From Protaetiibacter sp. (GTDB lineage Bacteria > Actinomycetota > Actinomycetes > Actinomycetales > Microbacteriaceae), in NCBI GenBank assembly GCA_030150265.1, contig JASLGG010000032.1, forward strand, positions 124,001-188,000: a DNA stretch of 64,000 nucleotides, read 5' to 3'. Below, one piece after another: positions 26,042 to 33,414 of this stretch. A program made the position numbers and the translations under genes. Position 1 is the first letter of the stretch; the number at the start of each line of letters is the position of its first letter. Below the pieces are notes generated by a model. It did not search any database. It was not told the DNA's origin and was given only the letters and a program-made list of their open reading frames with translations.

Positions 26042-26863
26042 ATGACGAGCCTCCCCCCGATCGCCGTGCTCGGCGCCGGTTCGATGGCGGGAGCCATCGT
26101 GCGCGGCCTGATCGCCGCGGGCGTCGACCCCGCATCCGTCGCCGTGAGCACGCGCAGCGCGGCCTCCGCGGAGGCCTGGCGCGGCGAGGGCGTGCGGGCG
26201 GTCGCGCTCGAGGACGAGCCGGATGCGAACGCCGCCGTCGTGGCGGGCGCCGGCCTGGTGCTGCTGGGGGTGAAGCCGGCGATGGTGATCGACACCCTGA
26301 GCGAGGTCGCCGGCGCGCTGGCCCCGGATGCCGTGGTGGTGAGCGTCGCGGCGGGCATCACGACGGCGGCCATGGAGGCGGTCGTGCCGAATCCCGTGGT
26401 GCGGTCGATGCCCAACACGCCCGCGCTCGTGCGGCGCGCGGTGACGGGGGTCGTCGCGGGCTCGCGGGCGGGCGAGGCCGAGCTGGCGCTCGCGCGCGAG
26501 CTGTTCTCGGCGGTCGGCGCGGTGATCGAGCTGCCCGAGGAGCGCATCGACGCCCTCTCGGCGATCTCCGGCTCGGGGCCGGCGACCGTGTACTTCCTCG
26601 TCGAGAGGCTCACGGAGGCCGCCGAGCGGCTCGGTTTCGGGCGCGATGACGCGCGGCTGATGGCCGAGCAGACCCTCGTCGGCTCGGCGCTGCTGCTCGA
26701 GTCGAGCGGCGAGGAGCCGGCCGAGCTGCGGCGCCGTGTGACGAGCCCGAAGGGCACGACCGAGCGGCTCATCGCCGTGCTCGAGGAGGCGCACCTCGAC
26801 GAGCTCTTCGTGCGCGCCGCGGATGCGGCGATCGCGCGCGCGCGGGAGCTGGGAGCCGGCTGA
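26042..26863 (+). CDS. proC: Pyrroline-5-carboxylate reductase
   Basis: ProC reduces pyrroline-5-carboxylate to proline with NAD(P)H. The 273-residue protein has the N-terminal Rossmann loop VLGAGSMAGAIVRGL, VSVAAGITTAAM, VVRSMPNTPALV and the C-terminal signature SAISGSGPATVYFLVE, with the end segment RRRVTSPKGTTERLI. Length is normal. It appears leaderless (TAGGAT, 6 nt, ATG) and is transcribed alone, ending 3 bp before the stop of a convergent gene. Confidence 0.95.
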   Translation: MTSLPPIAVLGAGSMAGAIVRGLIAAGVDPASVAVSTRSAASAEAWRGEGVRAVALEDEPDANAAVVAGAGLVLLGVKPAMVIDTLSEVAGALAPDAVVVSVAAGITTAAMEAVVPNPVVRSMPNTPALVRRAVTGVVAGSRAGEAELALARELFSAVGAVIELPEERIDALSAISGSGPATVYFLVERLTEAAERLGFGRDDARLMAEQTLVGSALLLESSGEEPAELRRRVTSPKGTTERLIAVLEEAHLDELFVRAADAAIARARELGAG

Positions 26864-26865
26864 GC

Positions 26866-27129
26866 TCAGCCCTTGAGCAGCTTGTGGAGCGGCACCTTCA
26901 CGCCGTTCTTGATGTCGTCGATCGTGGCATCCGGGAGGTTCTTCACGAGCGGCAGGTCGAGGTCCTTCGCCCAGTTGCCGATGGTGTCGAGGATCGCGTC
27001 GGTGTCGAGGCCCTTGAGGGTGGGCTGCACCTGCTCCCACACGCCCTCGAGCGCCTTCGGGTCGAGGCCCTTGCCGCCGAGCAGGCCGCCTACGGCGTCG
27101 CCGAGGCCTCCGAGATCGAAACCGGCCAT
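26866..27129 (-). CDS. Conserved small hypothetical protein
   Basis: The 87-residue soluble protein starts with a Gly-rich stretch (FDLGGLGDAVGGLLGGKGLD), then amphipathic helices (ALEGVWEQVQPTLKGLD, AILDTIGNWAKDLDLPLV) and a basic end (VKVPLHKLLKG). No signal peptide, membrane helix or catalytic motif is visible. A GAAGGG site precedes the ATG. It lies 26 bp downstream of the potassium-uptake regulator gene and may belong to that operon. Confidence 0.72.
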   Translation of the reverse strand: MAGFDLGGLGDAVGGLLGGKGLDPKALEGVWEQVQPTLKGLDTDAILDTIGNWAKDLDLPLVKNLPDATIDDIKNGVKVPLHKLLKG

Positions 27130-27155
27130 GGTGGTTTCCCTTCTGCGGTGCGGCG

Positions 27156-27824
27156 CTACTGCAGCGCCGCGAACTTCTCGAGGTCCGGAGTGGAGCCCGA
27201 GGCGATGATGAGGTCGTGGTTCGAGATGACGGTGTCGGCCGTCGCGTAGGTGAAGTCCTTGCCCGGGCTCTTCACGCCGACGACCGTGATGCCGTACTTC
27301 TCGCGCACGCGCGACTCCGTGAGGCTGAGGCCCCGGATGGGCTTCGGCGGGTACATCTTCACGATCGCGAAGCCGTCGTCGAACTCGATGAAGTCGATCA
27401 TGCGCCCCGAGACGAGGTGGGCGACGCGCTCGCCGGCCTCCGCCTCCGGGTAGATCACGTGGTTCGCGCCGATGCGGCTGAGGATCTTGCCGTGCGACTG
27501 GCTGATCGCCTTCGCCCAGATCTGGGGGATCTTGAGGTCGACGAGGTTCGCCGTGATGAGCACGCTCGCCTCGATCGAGGAGCCCACCGCGACGACCGCG
27601 ACCTGGAAGTCCTCCGCGCCGATCTGCCGCAGCGCGTCGATGGAGCGCGCATCCGCCTGCACGGCGTGCGTCACCCGCTCCGACCACTTCTGCACGAGCG
27701 TCATGTCGTCGTCGACCGCGAGCACCTCGCGATCGAGCCGCTGCAGCTGGCCGGCGGTCGCGGCGCCGAAGCGCCCGAGGCCGATCACGAGCACGGGGGC
27801 GTCGTGGGCGATCTTCTCAACCAA
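27156..27824 (-). CDS. Potassium uptake regulatory subunit (TrkA/KtrA family)
   Basis: The 222-residue cytoplasmic protein has one RCK_N domain with the nucleotide-binding loop VLVIGLGRFGAATAGQLQR and the acidic strand end EVLAVDDD, followed by an RCK_C domain (MYPPKPIRGLSLTESRVREK). Such proteins gate TrkH/KtrB pores according to bound nucleotides. The start is a TTG overlapping the pore gene by 8 bp, preceded by GGAGAGG 7 nt upstream, so translation is coupled. No ATG or GTG gives a better N-terminus. Confidence 0.9.
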   Translation of the reverse strand: MVEKIAHDAPVLVIGLGRFGAATAGQLQRLDREVLAVDDDMTLVQKWSERVTHAVQADARSIDALRQIGAEDFQVAVVAVGSSIEASVLITANLVDLKIPQIWAKAISQSHGKILSRIGANHVIYPEAEAGERVAHLVSGRMIDFIEFDDGFAIVKMYPPKPIRGLSLTESRVREKYGITVVGVKSPGKDFTYATADTVISNHDLIIASGSTPDLEKFAALQ

Positions 27825-29271
27825 CGATGGGCCTCTCCTCCGGGCGGCGGAACAGCTGCCGCCGCGTCGATGCCGCGAGCGCCGCGGCGAGTGTCACTGT
27901 ACCGATGCGGCCGAAGAACATGGTTGCCGCGAGGACGTACTGGGCGGGCGCAGAGGCCTCCTGCGTGAAGCCGCTCGAGAGCCCGCAGGTCGCGAAGGCG
28001 CTGATGACGTCGAACAGCACGTAGTCGAGCGGGGCGTCGCTGATGAGCAGGAGCACGATGCTCGCGCTCGCCACGACCGTGGCGCCCCACAGCACGACCG
28101 CGACGCCGAGGCGCAGCACATCCGGCGGCACGCGTCGCCCGTAGGCCTCGATGTCGTTGTTGCCACGCGCCTCCGCGAAGGCGGCGAGGAACAGCACGGC
28201 GAGCGTCGTCACCTTGATGCCGCCCGCCGTGGACGCCGAGCCGCCGCCCACGAACATGAGCATGTCGGTCACCAGGAGGCTCGAGCCGTCGAGCTGGGAG
28301 ATGTCGATCGTGGAGAAGCCGCCGGATCGCGTCATCGCCGAGAGGAACAGGCTGTTGAGGATGCGGTCGCTGAGCGACATGCCGCCCATCGTCTGGGGGT
28401 TGCCCCACTCGAGGCCGAGGTAGGCGATCGTGCCGCCCACGAGCAGCAGGGCGAAGGTGATGAGCGTGAGCTTGACGTGGAGCGACCAGCGGTGCGGATG
28501 CCAGAGGTTCTTGCGCAGCACGTAGATCACCGGGAAGCCGATGGCGCCGAAGACGACCCCGATCATGAGGGCGCCGAGGAACCACCAGTCGCTCGCGAAG
28601 GCCGAGATGCCCTCCGGCGCCGGTGAGAAGCCCGTGTTGGTGAAGGCCATCGCGGAGAAGTAGATCGACTCCCAGAGCGCGGTCGGCCAGGCGGTCCCCG
28701 CGATGAGCAGGCGCGGGAAGATGAGGGCGGCGACCGCGAGCTCGATCACGATGACGCTCACCGCGACGGTCGCGAGCAGGTTGCCGGTCTCGCCGAGCCG
28801 CACGGCCTGCCCCTCCGAGACGGGGCCGCGGCGGATGCGGAGCGGGTTCGCGTCGCCGGCCGCGAGCAGCTTCTGCCGCAGCCCGAGCCTCCGGCTGATG
28901 ACGAGGCCGAGGATCGACGCGACCGTCAGCACCCCGATGCCGCCGATCTCGACGCCGACGAAGACGAGCACATGGCCGAACGGCGACCAGTAGGTCGCCA
29001 TGTCGACCGTCGAGAGCCCGGTCACGCAGATGACCGACACGGCCGTGAACACGGCGTCGACGAGCGGGGCCCGCTCACCCGTGGTCGTAGCGATGGGGAG
29101 GGAGAACAGCAGGGTGAAGAGCGCGATGAGGCTCGCGAAGACGAGGATCGCGAAACGCGCCGGGGTCACCGTCGCGAAATTCGCGACCCGGTCGAGCATC
29201 CGGGTCGCGAACGGGTCGCGCTGCACCGGCTGGGTGCGCATCCGTTCCTCCGCTTCCGTAGACCGGGTCAT
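27817..29271 (-). CDS. Potassium transporter pore subunit (TrkH/KtrB family)
   Basis: The 484-residue membrane protein has the four-fold pore-loop repeat of TrkH/KtrB. TAVSVICVTGLSTVDMATYW contains the first selectivity-filter TGLST; later loops include SAMAFTNTGFSPAPEG, TRSGGFSTIDIS and ISAFATCGLSSGFT. It pairs with the RCK subunit encoded immediately downstream to import K+. The N-terminal 35 residues are hydrophilic. GGGGAG 4 nt before the ATG supports the start. Confidence 0.94.
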   Translation of the reverse strand: MTRSTEAEERMRTQPVQRDPFATRMLDRVANFATVTPARFAILVFASLIALFTLLFSLPIATTTGERAPLVDAVFTAVSVICVTGLSTVDMATYWSPFGHVLVFVGVEIGGIGVLTVASILGLVISRRLGLRQKLLAAGDANPLRIRRGPVSEGQAVRLGETGNLLATVAVSVIVIELAVAALIFPRLLIAGTAWPTALWESIYFSAMAFTNTGFSPAPEGISAFASDWWFLGALMIGVVFGAIGFPVIYVLRKNLWHPHRWSLHVKLTLITFALLLVGGTIAYLGLEWGNPQTMGGMSLSDRILNSLFLSAMTRSGGFSTIDISQLDGSSLLVTDMLMFVGGGSASTAGGIKVTTLAVLFLAAFAEARGNNDIEAYGRRVPPDVLRLGVAVVLWGATVVASASIVLLLISDAPLDYVLFDVISAFATCGLSSGFTQEASAPAQYVLAATMFFGRIGTVTLAAALAASTRRQLFRRPEERPIVG

Positions 29272-29293
29272 GGTACTCCCCGGGTCGCCTGGT

Positions 29294-29299
29294 TAGTCT
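29294..29299 (+). promoter_or_regulatory. -10 box of the ArsR-family gene
   Basis: TAGTCT, 6 nt (GTCGGC), then ATG. The hexamer spacer is identical to that of the gene at 8020. Confidence 0.6.
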
Positions 29300-29305
29300 G
29301 TCGGC

Positions 29306-29761
29306 ATGGCCGACATCTTCGACGTCCTCGCCGACGGCACCCGCCGCGAGATCCTGCGACAGCTGCTCGAGAGCCGCGGCGAGCTCGCCGTGGGCGATCT
29401 CGTCACCGAGCTCGGGATCGCGCAGCCGACGGTGTCGAAGCACCTCAAGGTGCTGCGCGAGCACGGACTGGTGGCGGTGCGCGAGGAGGGCCAGCACCGC
29501 TACTACCACCTCGACGCGAGTCCGCTCGAGGAGGTCGAGGTGTGGCTCGAGCCCTTCACCGACTTCACCGTCGGCACCGACGAGAACGGCGCCACGACGG
29601 TGTACGCGGCGTGGGCGGGCACCGAGTTCGGCGACCGGCTCGGCCGCACCGCCGCCGAGACGGCGAACGCGGCGCGCGTCGCCTTCGAGACGGCCCAGGA
29701 GAAGATCCAGGGCGCGACGCACCGGGTGAGCGAGAAGCTCCCCAAGCTGCGCAAGGGCTAG
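29306..29761 (+). CDS. ArsR-family winged-helix regulator
   Basis: The 151-residue protein starts with an ArsR-type winged helix: FDVLADGTRREILRQLLESR, LVTELGIAQPTVSKHLKVLR as the recognition helix and VAVREEGQHRYYHLD as the wing. The C-terminal 70 residues are helical and rich in Ala/Glu. It has no metal-binding Cys box, so sensing through cysteines is unlikely. It is divergent from the potassium-uptake genes and could regulate them, but no operator is evident. Its TAG stop overlaps the stop of the convergent FUSC gene (CTAG). Confidence 0.88.
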   Translation: MADIFDVLADGTRREILRQLLESRGELAVGDLVTELGIAQPTVSKHLKVLREHGLVAVREEGQHRYYHLDASPLEEVEVWLEPFTDFTVGTDENGATTVYAAWAGTEFGDRLGRTAAETANAARVAFETAQEKIQGATHRVSEKLPKLRKG

Positions 29762-30801
29762 ATCGCGCGCTCCGCCTCCTCGAGCGTCTCGTGGATGCGG
29801 CGCAGATCCTCGAGCAGCGAGCCGACGAGGATCCAGTGCCCCGAGGAGGGCGCCCCGATCGTGAGCGGCGCCGTGAGCGCCGGGATGCTCGCGGTCGGCG
29901 GATGCGCCGGATCGGCCCTCGTGCGCCGCATCACCCGCCGCACGTCGTGGGCGGCGCGGCGCAGCTGCTCGGCGATCGCCCGCACCGTCGGCTCCTCGGC
30001 GAGGCCCGCGTCGTAGCGGTCGTAGACGGCGCGTGTCATGCCGATCACCTGGGTGACGATGGGCCGCAGGCGCTCGAGGGTCGCCTCCAGCCGGCGCAGC
30101 TCCTCCCGGCGCCCGCGCGCGCGGGGGTTGAGGGTGAGCGACTCGGCGGCCGCCTGGAGGGCGTCGTCGGCCGTGACGACCATGGGTCGCAGGAGGCGCA
30201 CCGTGATCATGAGCTCCTCGAGCTGCCCCGCCGACTGCGACGCCGAGAGTCCGGCGGCGAGCCGGTCGAGGGATGCGGCGACCTCGGCGCCCAGCGCGTC
30301 GACCGCCCGCTGCGCGGGCGCGAGGGCGACCGGCGGCACGAAGACGAGGTTGACGACGAAGCCGATGATCGCGCCGATGACGGTCTCGATCACCCGGTCG
30401 AGCGCGTAGTCGGGGGTCGCGGCGCCGAGCGAGAGCACGAGCAGCGCGCTGATCGCGACCTGGTTGGCGGTGCCCGTCGTCATCCGCAGCAGCCAGGCGA
30501 GGGCGAGCGCCGCCGCCACCGCGAGCAGCACCACCCAGGTCGACTGCCCGAACACGAGGGCGAGCACGGATGCCACGACGACCCCGGCGACCACCCCCAC
30601 CGAGCGCTCGATCGCCTTCGCGATCGACTGGTTGAGGCTCGGCTGCACCACGAGCAGCGCCGCGATCGCCGCGAAGACGGGCAGCGGGCCGGGGATGAGC
30701 CAGCCGGCGAGGAGCCACGCGGCGATCGTGGCGACGGCGGACTTCGCGACCTGCAGCCACGGCTGCCGGCGCGACGCCCGGAACGTCGCGAGGAGTCTCA
30801 T
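29758..30801 (-). CDS. FUSC family membrane protein
   Basis: The 347-residue protein has an N-terminal block of membrane helices (VAKSAVATIAAWLLAGWLIP, VFAAIAALLVVQPSLNQSI with the family-typical Q-P-S, SVGVVAGVVVASVLALVFG, ALDRVIETVIGAIIGFVVN). A long, charged helical C-terminal domain follows. This is the FUSC layout of aromatic-acid exporter-like proteins; the substrate is unknown. A GGAGG stretch lies directly before the ATG. It overlaps the convergent ArsR gene by four bases at the stops. Confidence 0.85.
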   Translation of the reverse strand: MRLLATFRASRRQPWLQVAKSAVATIAAWLLAGWLIPGPLPVFAAIAALLVVQPSLNQSIAKAIERSVGVVAGVVVASVLALVFGQSTWVVLLAVAAALALAWLLRMTTGTANQVAISALLVLSLGAATPDYALDRVIETVIGAIIGFVVNLVFVPPVALAPAQRAVDALGAEVAASLDRLAAGLSASQSAGQLEELMITVRLLRPMVVTADDALQAAAESLTLNPRARGRREELRRLEATLERLRPIVTQVIGMTRAVYDRYDAGLAEEPTVRAIAEQLRRAAHDVRRVMRRTRADPAHPPTASIPALTAPLTIGAPSSGHWILVGSLLEDLRRIHETLEEAERAI

Positions 30802-30844
30802 GCCTCCAGCGTCCCACGCGCCCGGGCCGCGGCCGTGCTCTCCC

Positions 30845-30892
30845 TGGACACGGCGTCATCCGACCCTCTACCCTGTGGGTGACTCAGGTCAC
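30845..30892 (+). promoter_or_regulatory. Promoter and GTGAC dyad upstream of bldC
   Basis: TGGACA (30845-30850) and TACCCT (30869-30874), 18 bp apart, form a plausible promoter. GTGAC-N4-GTCAC (30879-30892) lies near the expected start of transcription, with another GGTCAC at 30896-30901. This could be an operator; the regulator is unknown. Confidence 0.45.
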
Positions 30893-30934
30893 ACCGGTCA
30901 CATCAACCACACGAGGCACAGGGCGGACGGCACG

Positions 30935-31135
30935 ATGGCGCGGGATCTCTCGGATGTGCGCTTCCTGACGGTCCAGGAGGTCGCCGACATGATGCGCGTC
31001 TCCACCATGACCGTCTACCGCCTCGTGCACGCGGGCGAGCTGCCCGCCGTGCGCTTCGGGCGCTCCTACCGCATCCCCGAGTCCGCGGTGGCGGGCGTCG
31101 TGGGCCTCGGCCAGGACGACGCCCAGGTCGGGTGA
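30935..31135 (+). CDS. bldC: BldC-like small HTH DNA-binding protein
   Basis: The 66-residue protein is almost entirely one MerR/excisionase-type helix-turn-helix: FLTVQEVADMMRVSTMTVYR, LVHAGELPAVRFGRSYRIPE. This sequence and size match BldC, which in Streptomyces binds tandem DNA repeats to control development and is widely kept in non-sporulating actinobacteria. The ATG was chosen because it starts the conserved protein; upstream codons in the frame are not protein-like. Its stop overlaps the next gene by 4 bp (GTGA). Confidence 0.88.
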   Translation: MARDLSDVRFLTVQEVADMMRVSTMTVYRLVHAGELPAVRFGRSYRIPESAVAGVVGLGQDDAQVG

Positions 31136-31821
31136 CGCTCGCCGAGGAGCTGCGCGCGGCCCTCAGGGAGGTCGCCGATCCGGCGCTCGCACCCGGCCAG
31201 CAGGCCTACATGAAGTCCGCCATGCCCTTCCTCGGCGTGCGGGTGCCCGAGGCGCGCGCCCTCACCCGCCGGATCGCGCGCGGCGTGACGGATGTCGAGC
31301 TCCTGCGGGCGACCGCGCTCGAGCTGTGGCGCGACGCCGCCCACCGGGAGGAGCGCTACGCGGCGGGCGAGCTCATGGCGCTGCGCCCGATGCGCGGGCG
31401 GCTCGAGCTGCTGCCGGTGCACGAGGAGATGATCCGCACCGGCGCGTGGTGGGACCACTCCGACGAGGTCGCGCACCGCATCGCCGAGACGCTCGACGCG
31501 CATCCGTCCGAGCTCGCGACGCTGCTGCGGGGCTGGGCGCGCGACGACGACCTCTGGATCCGCCGGGTCGCGATCATCGGCCAGCTCGGACGCCGGGACC
31601 GCACCGACCGCGCGCTGCTCGCGGAGGCGATCGAGGCGAACCTCGGCGACCCCGAGTTCTTCATCCGCAAGGCGATCGGGTGGGCGCTCCGCGACCTCGC
31701 CAAGACCGATCCGGAGTGGGTGCGCGCCTTCGTCGACGCGCATCCGGGTCTCTCGCCCCTCTCGCGTCGCGAGGCGCTCAAGGCCCTCGGCGATTCCCCG
31801 CCTCCCGTGACGCTGCGGTAG
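31132..31821 (+). CDS. DNA alkylation repair protein, AlkD-like
   Basis: The 229-residue protein is an all-helical HEAT-repeat protein of the AlkD type, a glycosylase for N3- and N7-alkylpurines. Family features include YMKSAMPFLGVRVPEARAL near the start, REERYAAGELMA, WWDHSDEVAHRI with the conserved W-D pair, DLWIRRVAIIGQL and EFFIRKAIGWALRDLAK. The GTG start overlaps bldC by 4 bp. Its TAG stop is also the first half of the TAGACT box that serves bS22. Confidence 0.88.
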   Translation: MTLAEELRAALREVADPALAPGQQAYMKSAMPFLGVRVPEARALTRRIARGVTDVELLRATALELWRDAAHREERYAAGELMALRPMRGRLELLPVHEEMIRTGAWWDHSDEVAHRIAETLDAHPSELATLLRGWARDDDLWIRRVAIIGQLGRRDRTDRALLAEAIEANLGDPEFFIRKAIGWALRDLAKTDPEWVRAFVDAHPGLSPLSRREALKALGDSPPPVTLR

Positions 31822-31824
31822 ACT
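31819..31824 (+). promoter_or_regulatory. -10 box of the bS22 gene, overlapping the alkD stop
   Basis: TAGACT begins with the TAG stop of the preceding gene. Transcription starting about 7 nt later would give a leader of roughly 60 nt containing the hairpin at 31846-31879. TAGGCT at 31833-31838 is an alternative. Confidence 0.45.
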
Positions 31825-31845
31825 CTCCCGGTTAGGCTTCCCGCG

Positions 31846-31879
31846 GTTCGATCAGGACCGGGTGGTCCGTCGATCGAAC
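31846..31879 (+). promoter_or_regulatory. Two-part hairpin in the bS22 mRNA leader
   Basis: An outer stem GTTCGATC/GATCGAAC and an inner stem GGACC/GGTCC (loop GGGT), joined by an asymmetric bulge, lie 14 bp before the ATG, just ahead of the GAGG ribosome-binding site. Structured leaders often regulate ribosomal protein genes; control here is inferred. Confidence 0.6.
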
Positions 31880-31893
31880 TGAGCGAGGTGAAC

Positions 31894-31992
31894 ATGGGTT
31901 CCGTCATCAAGAAGCGTCGCAAGCGCATGGCGAAGAAGAAGCACCGCAAGCTTCTCCGCAAGACGCGTCACCAGCGCCGCAACAAGAAGTGA
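31894..31992 (+). CDS. Small ribosomal protein bS22 (AURKAIP1/COX24-like)
   Basis: A 32-residue, extremely basic protein reading [20 protein letters not shown] and ending RHQRRNKK. It matches bS22, the tiny extra protein of the actinobacterial small ribosomal subunit also found in mycobacteria. It is too short for a 60-codon gene cutoff. GAGCGAGG lies upstream of the ATG, and a good terminator follows directly. bldC and this gene are neighbours in many actinobacteria, as here. Confidence 0.93.
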   Translation: MGSVIKKRRKRMAKKKHRKLLRKTRHQRRNKK

Positions 31993-31996
31993 GCCG

Positions 31997-32026
31997 AAGC
32001 CCCCGCGCCGTCAGGCCGGGGGTTTT
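31997..32026. terminator. Rho-independent terminator after bS22
   Basis: CCCCCG and CGGGGG form the stem (A-T and G-T pairs extend it), followed by TTTT. The hairpin overlaps the stop region of the convergent HAD gene and may serve both directions. Confidence 0.75.
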
Positions 32027-32775
32027 GCTTTGCCCTGCTTCGCCTCGCGGCGGACGATCCGCTGCTGCGCCTTGATCGAGGCCGGGTCGAGCTGCATCGT
32101 CGGCCAGTGCTTCTCGGCGGCGTAGCGGGCGAGGCCCGCATCCGGGTTGACGGCGACGCGGTTCCCCACGAGCTCGAGCAGCGGGATGTCGTTGCGGCTG
32201 TCGGAGTACGCCCACGAGGCGCCGAGGTCGGCGTCGATCCGCTCCGCGAGCTCCCGTGCCGCCTCCGCCTTGTGCTCGGCGTGCAGCACCTGTCCGATGA
32301 GGCGGCCCGTGTAGACGCCGTCGACGGCCTCGACCCGGGTTCCGAGGGCGCCCGTGAGGCCGAGCTTGCGCGCGATGAGCTCGCCCACCTCCACGGGGGT
32401 CGCCGAGACGAGCCACACCTGGTGGCCCTGGGTGAGGTGCTCGCGTGCGAGGGCGACCGTCTCCGGCCACAGCCGGGGCGCGATCCGGTGCTCCCAGATC
32501 GACTCCGCGAGCTCGTGGATCTGCTCCTCCGTGTGCCCCGCGATGAGGCCGAGCGCGCGCTCCTTGGAGCTGCCCATGTGCTCGTGGTTCTCGCCCACCT
32601 TGATGAAGCGCCGCTGGTGCCAGCCGAAGAGCAGGATGTCGCGCCAGCCGATGATGCCGCGCGCCCACGCCTCACGGCCGACGTGGAACACGCTCGTGCC
32701 GTGCATGAGGGTGTTGTCGACGTCGAAGAACGCGACGACGGGTCGTTCGCTCGGGGTGTGAGGGGCCGCGGGCAT
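32011..32775 (-). CDS. HAD-superfamily phosphatase (HAD-IB)
   Basis: The 254-residue protein has the HAD motifs: VAFFDVDNTLMHGTS (nucleophile Asp and general acid), VWLVSATPVEVGELIA, and the metal-binding WAYSDSRNDIPLLELVG. It resembles SerB/CicA-type HAD-IB hydrolases acting on phosphoserine-like or phosphatidate-like substrates; the substrate is not evident. The next upstream in-frame ATG (32784) is immediately downstream of the minus-strand TAGACT box and would precede the transcription start, so the ATG at 32775 is preferred. It is divergent from the glutaredoxin-like gene. Confidence 0.85.
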   Translation of the reverse strand: MPAAPHTPSERPVVAFFDVDNTLMHGTSVFHVGREAWARGIIGWRDILLFGWHQRRFIKVGENHEHMGSSKERALGLIAGHTEEQIHELAESIWEHRIAPRLWPETVALAREHLTQGHQVWLVSATPVEVGELIARKLGLTGALGTRVEAVDGVYTGRLIGQVLHAEHKAEAARELAERIDADLGASWAYSDSRNDIPLLELVGNRVAVNPDAGLARYAAEKHWPTMQLDPASIKAQQRIVRREAKQGKAKPPA

Positions 32776-32783
32776 GACCCCCA

Positions 32784-32790
32784 TAGTCTA
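32784..32790. promoter_or_regulatory. Overlapping -10 boxes of the HAD and glutaredoxin-like genes
   Basis: Plus-strand TAGTCT (32784-32789) is 6 nt before the GTG of the glutaredoxin-like gene. Minus-strand TAGACT (32790-32785) is 9 nt before the HAD ATG. The two boxes share five base pairs. Confidence 0.55.
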
Positions 32791-32795
32791 GGTGC

Positions 32796-33053
32796 GTGCC
32801 CGCTCCGCGTCTGACCCTTCTCGGCAAGCCCGGATGCCACCTGTGCGACGATGCGCGAGCCGTCGTGGCGGCCGTGGCGGCCGAGCGCGGTCTCGCGTTC
32901 GAGGAGCGCGACATCCTGCAGGACGAGGCGCTCCTCGCGCAGTACGCCGAGGAGATCCCGGTGCTGCTGATCGACGACCGCGTGCACACCATCTGGCGCG
33001 TCGACCCGGAGCGGCTGCGGCGCGCGCTCGACGAGAGAGGGGCGACGGCGTGA
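32796..33053 (+). CDS. Glutaredoxin-like thiol-disulphide protein
   Basis: The 85-residue protein has a thioredoxin fold of the glutaredoxin type: LTLLGKPGCHLCDDARAVVA carries the CxxC active site (CHLC), and IPVLLIDDR holds the cis-proline. The pattern matches DUF836-type glutaredoxin-like proteins. It probably reduces disulphides in the cytoplasm. The GTG overlaps nothing upstream and follows TAGTCT by 6 nt. Its stop overlaps the next GTG by 4 bp. Confidence 0.85.
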   Translation: MPAPRLTLLGKPGCHLCDDARAVVAAVAAERGLAFEERDILQDEALLAQYAEEIPVLLIDDRVHTIWRVDPERLRRALDERGATA

Positions 33054-33346
33054 TCCGTCACATCGTGAGCTGGCGGCTCGCCGCCGACGACGCGGGGCAG
33101 CGCGCGGCGGATGCGGAGGGCATCCGGCAGCGCCTCGAGGGGCTGCGCGGCGTCGTGCGGGCCGAGCGGATCGTCGTGGGCGTCGACCTCGGCGCGACCG
33201 AGGGCAACTGGCACGTCGTGCTCGACTCGGACTTCGCGACGGCCGACGACCTGGCGGCGTACCAGGTGCATCCGGCGCACGTCGAGGCGGCGGCCTTCAT
33301 CCGCTCGGTCGTCGCGGCGCGCAGCTGCGTCGACTACGAGGCCTGA
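33050..33346 (+). CDS. Dabb-family (stress-responsive barrel) protein
   Basis: The 98-residue protein has the dimeric alpha-beta barrel pattern: VIRHIVSWRLA at the N-terminus, a central LGATEGNWHVVLDSDFATAD and DLAAYQVHPAHVEAAAFI with the conserved Y-x-x-H-P-x-H. Dabb proteins include stress-induced proteins and small enzymes; no specific function can be given. The GTG overlaps the stop of the glutaredoxin-like gene, so they form a two-gene unit. Confidence 0.87.
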   Translation: MIRHIVSWRLAADDAGQRAADAEGIRQRLEGLRGVVRAERIVVGVDLGATEGNWHVVLDSDFATADDLAAYQVHPAHVEAAAFIRSVVAARSCVDYEA

Positions 33347-33414
33347 GGCCGCGCGCCTCCTGACACGGGAACGGGTGGGACCGACATCGCCGACCCCAAC
33401 CGCCCGTCCGACCG

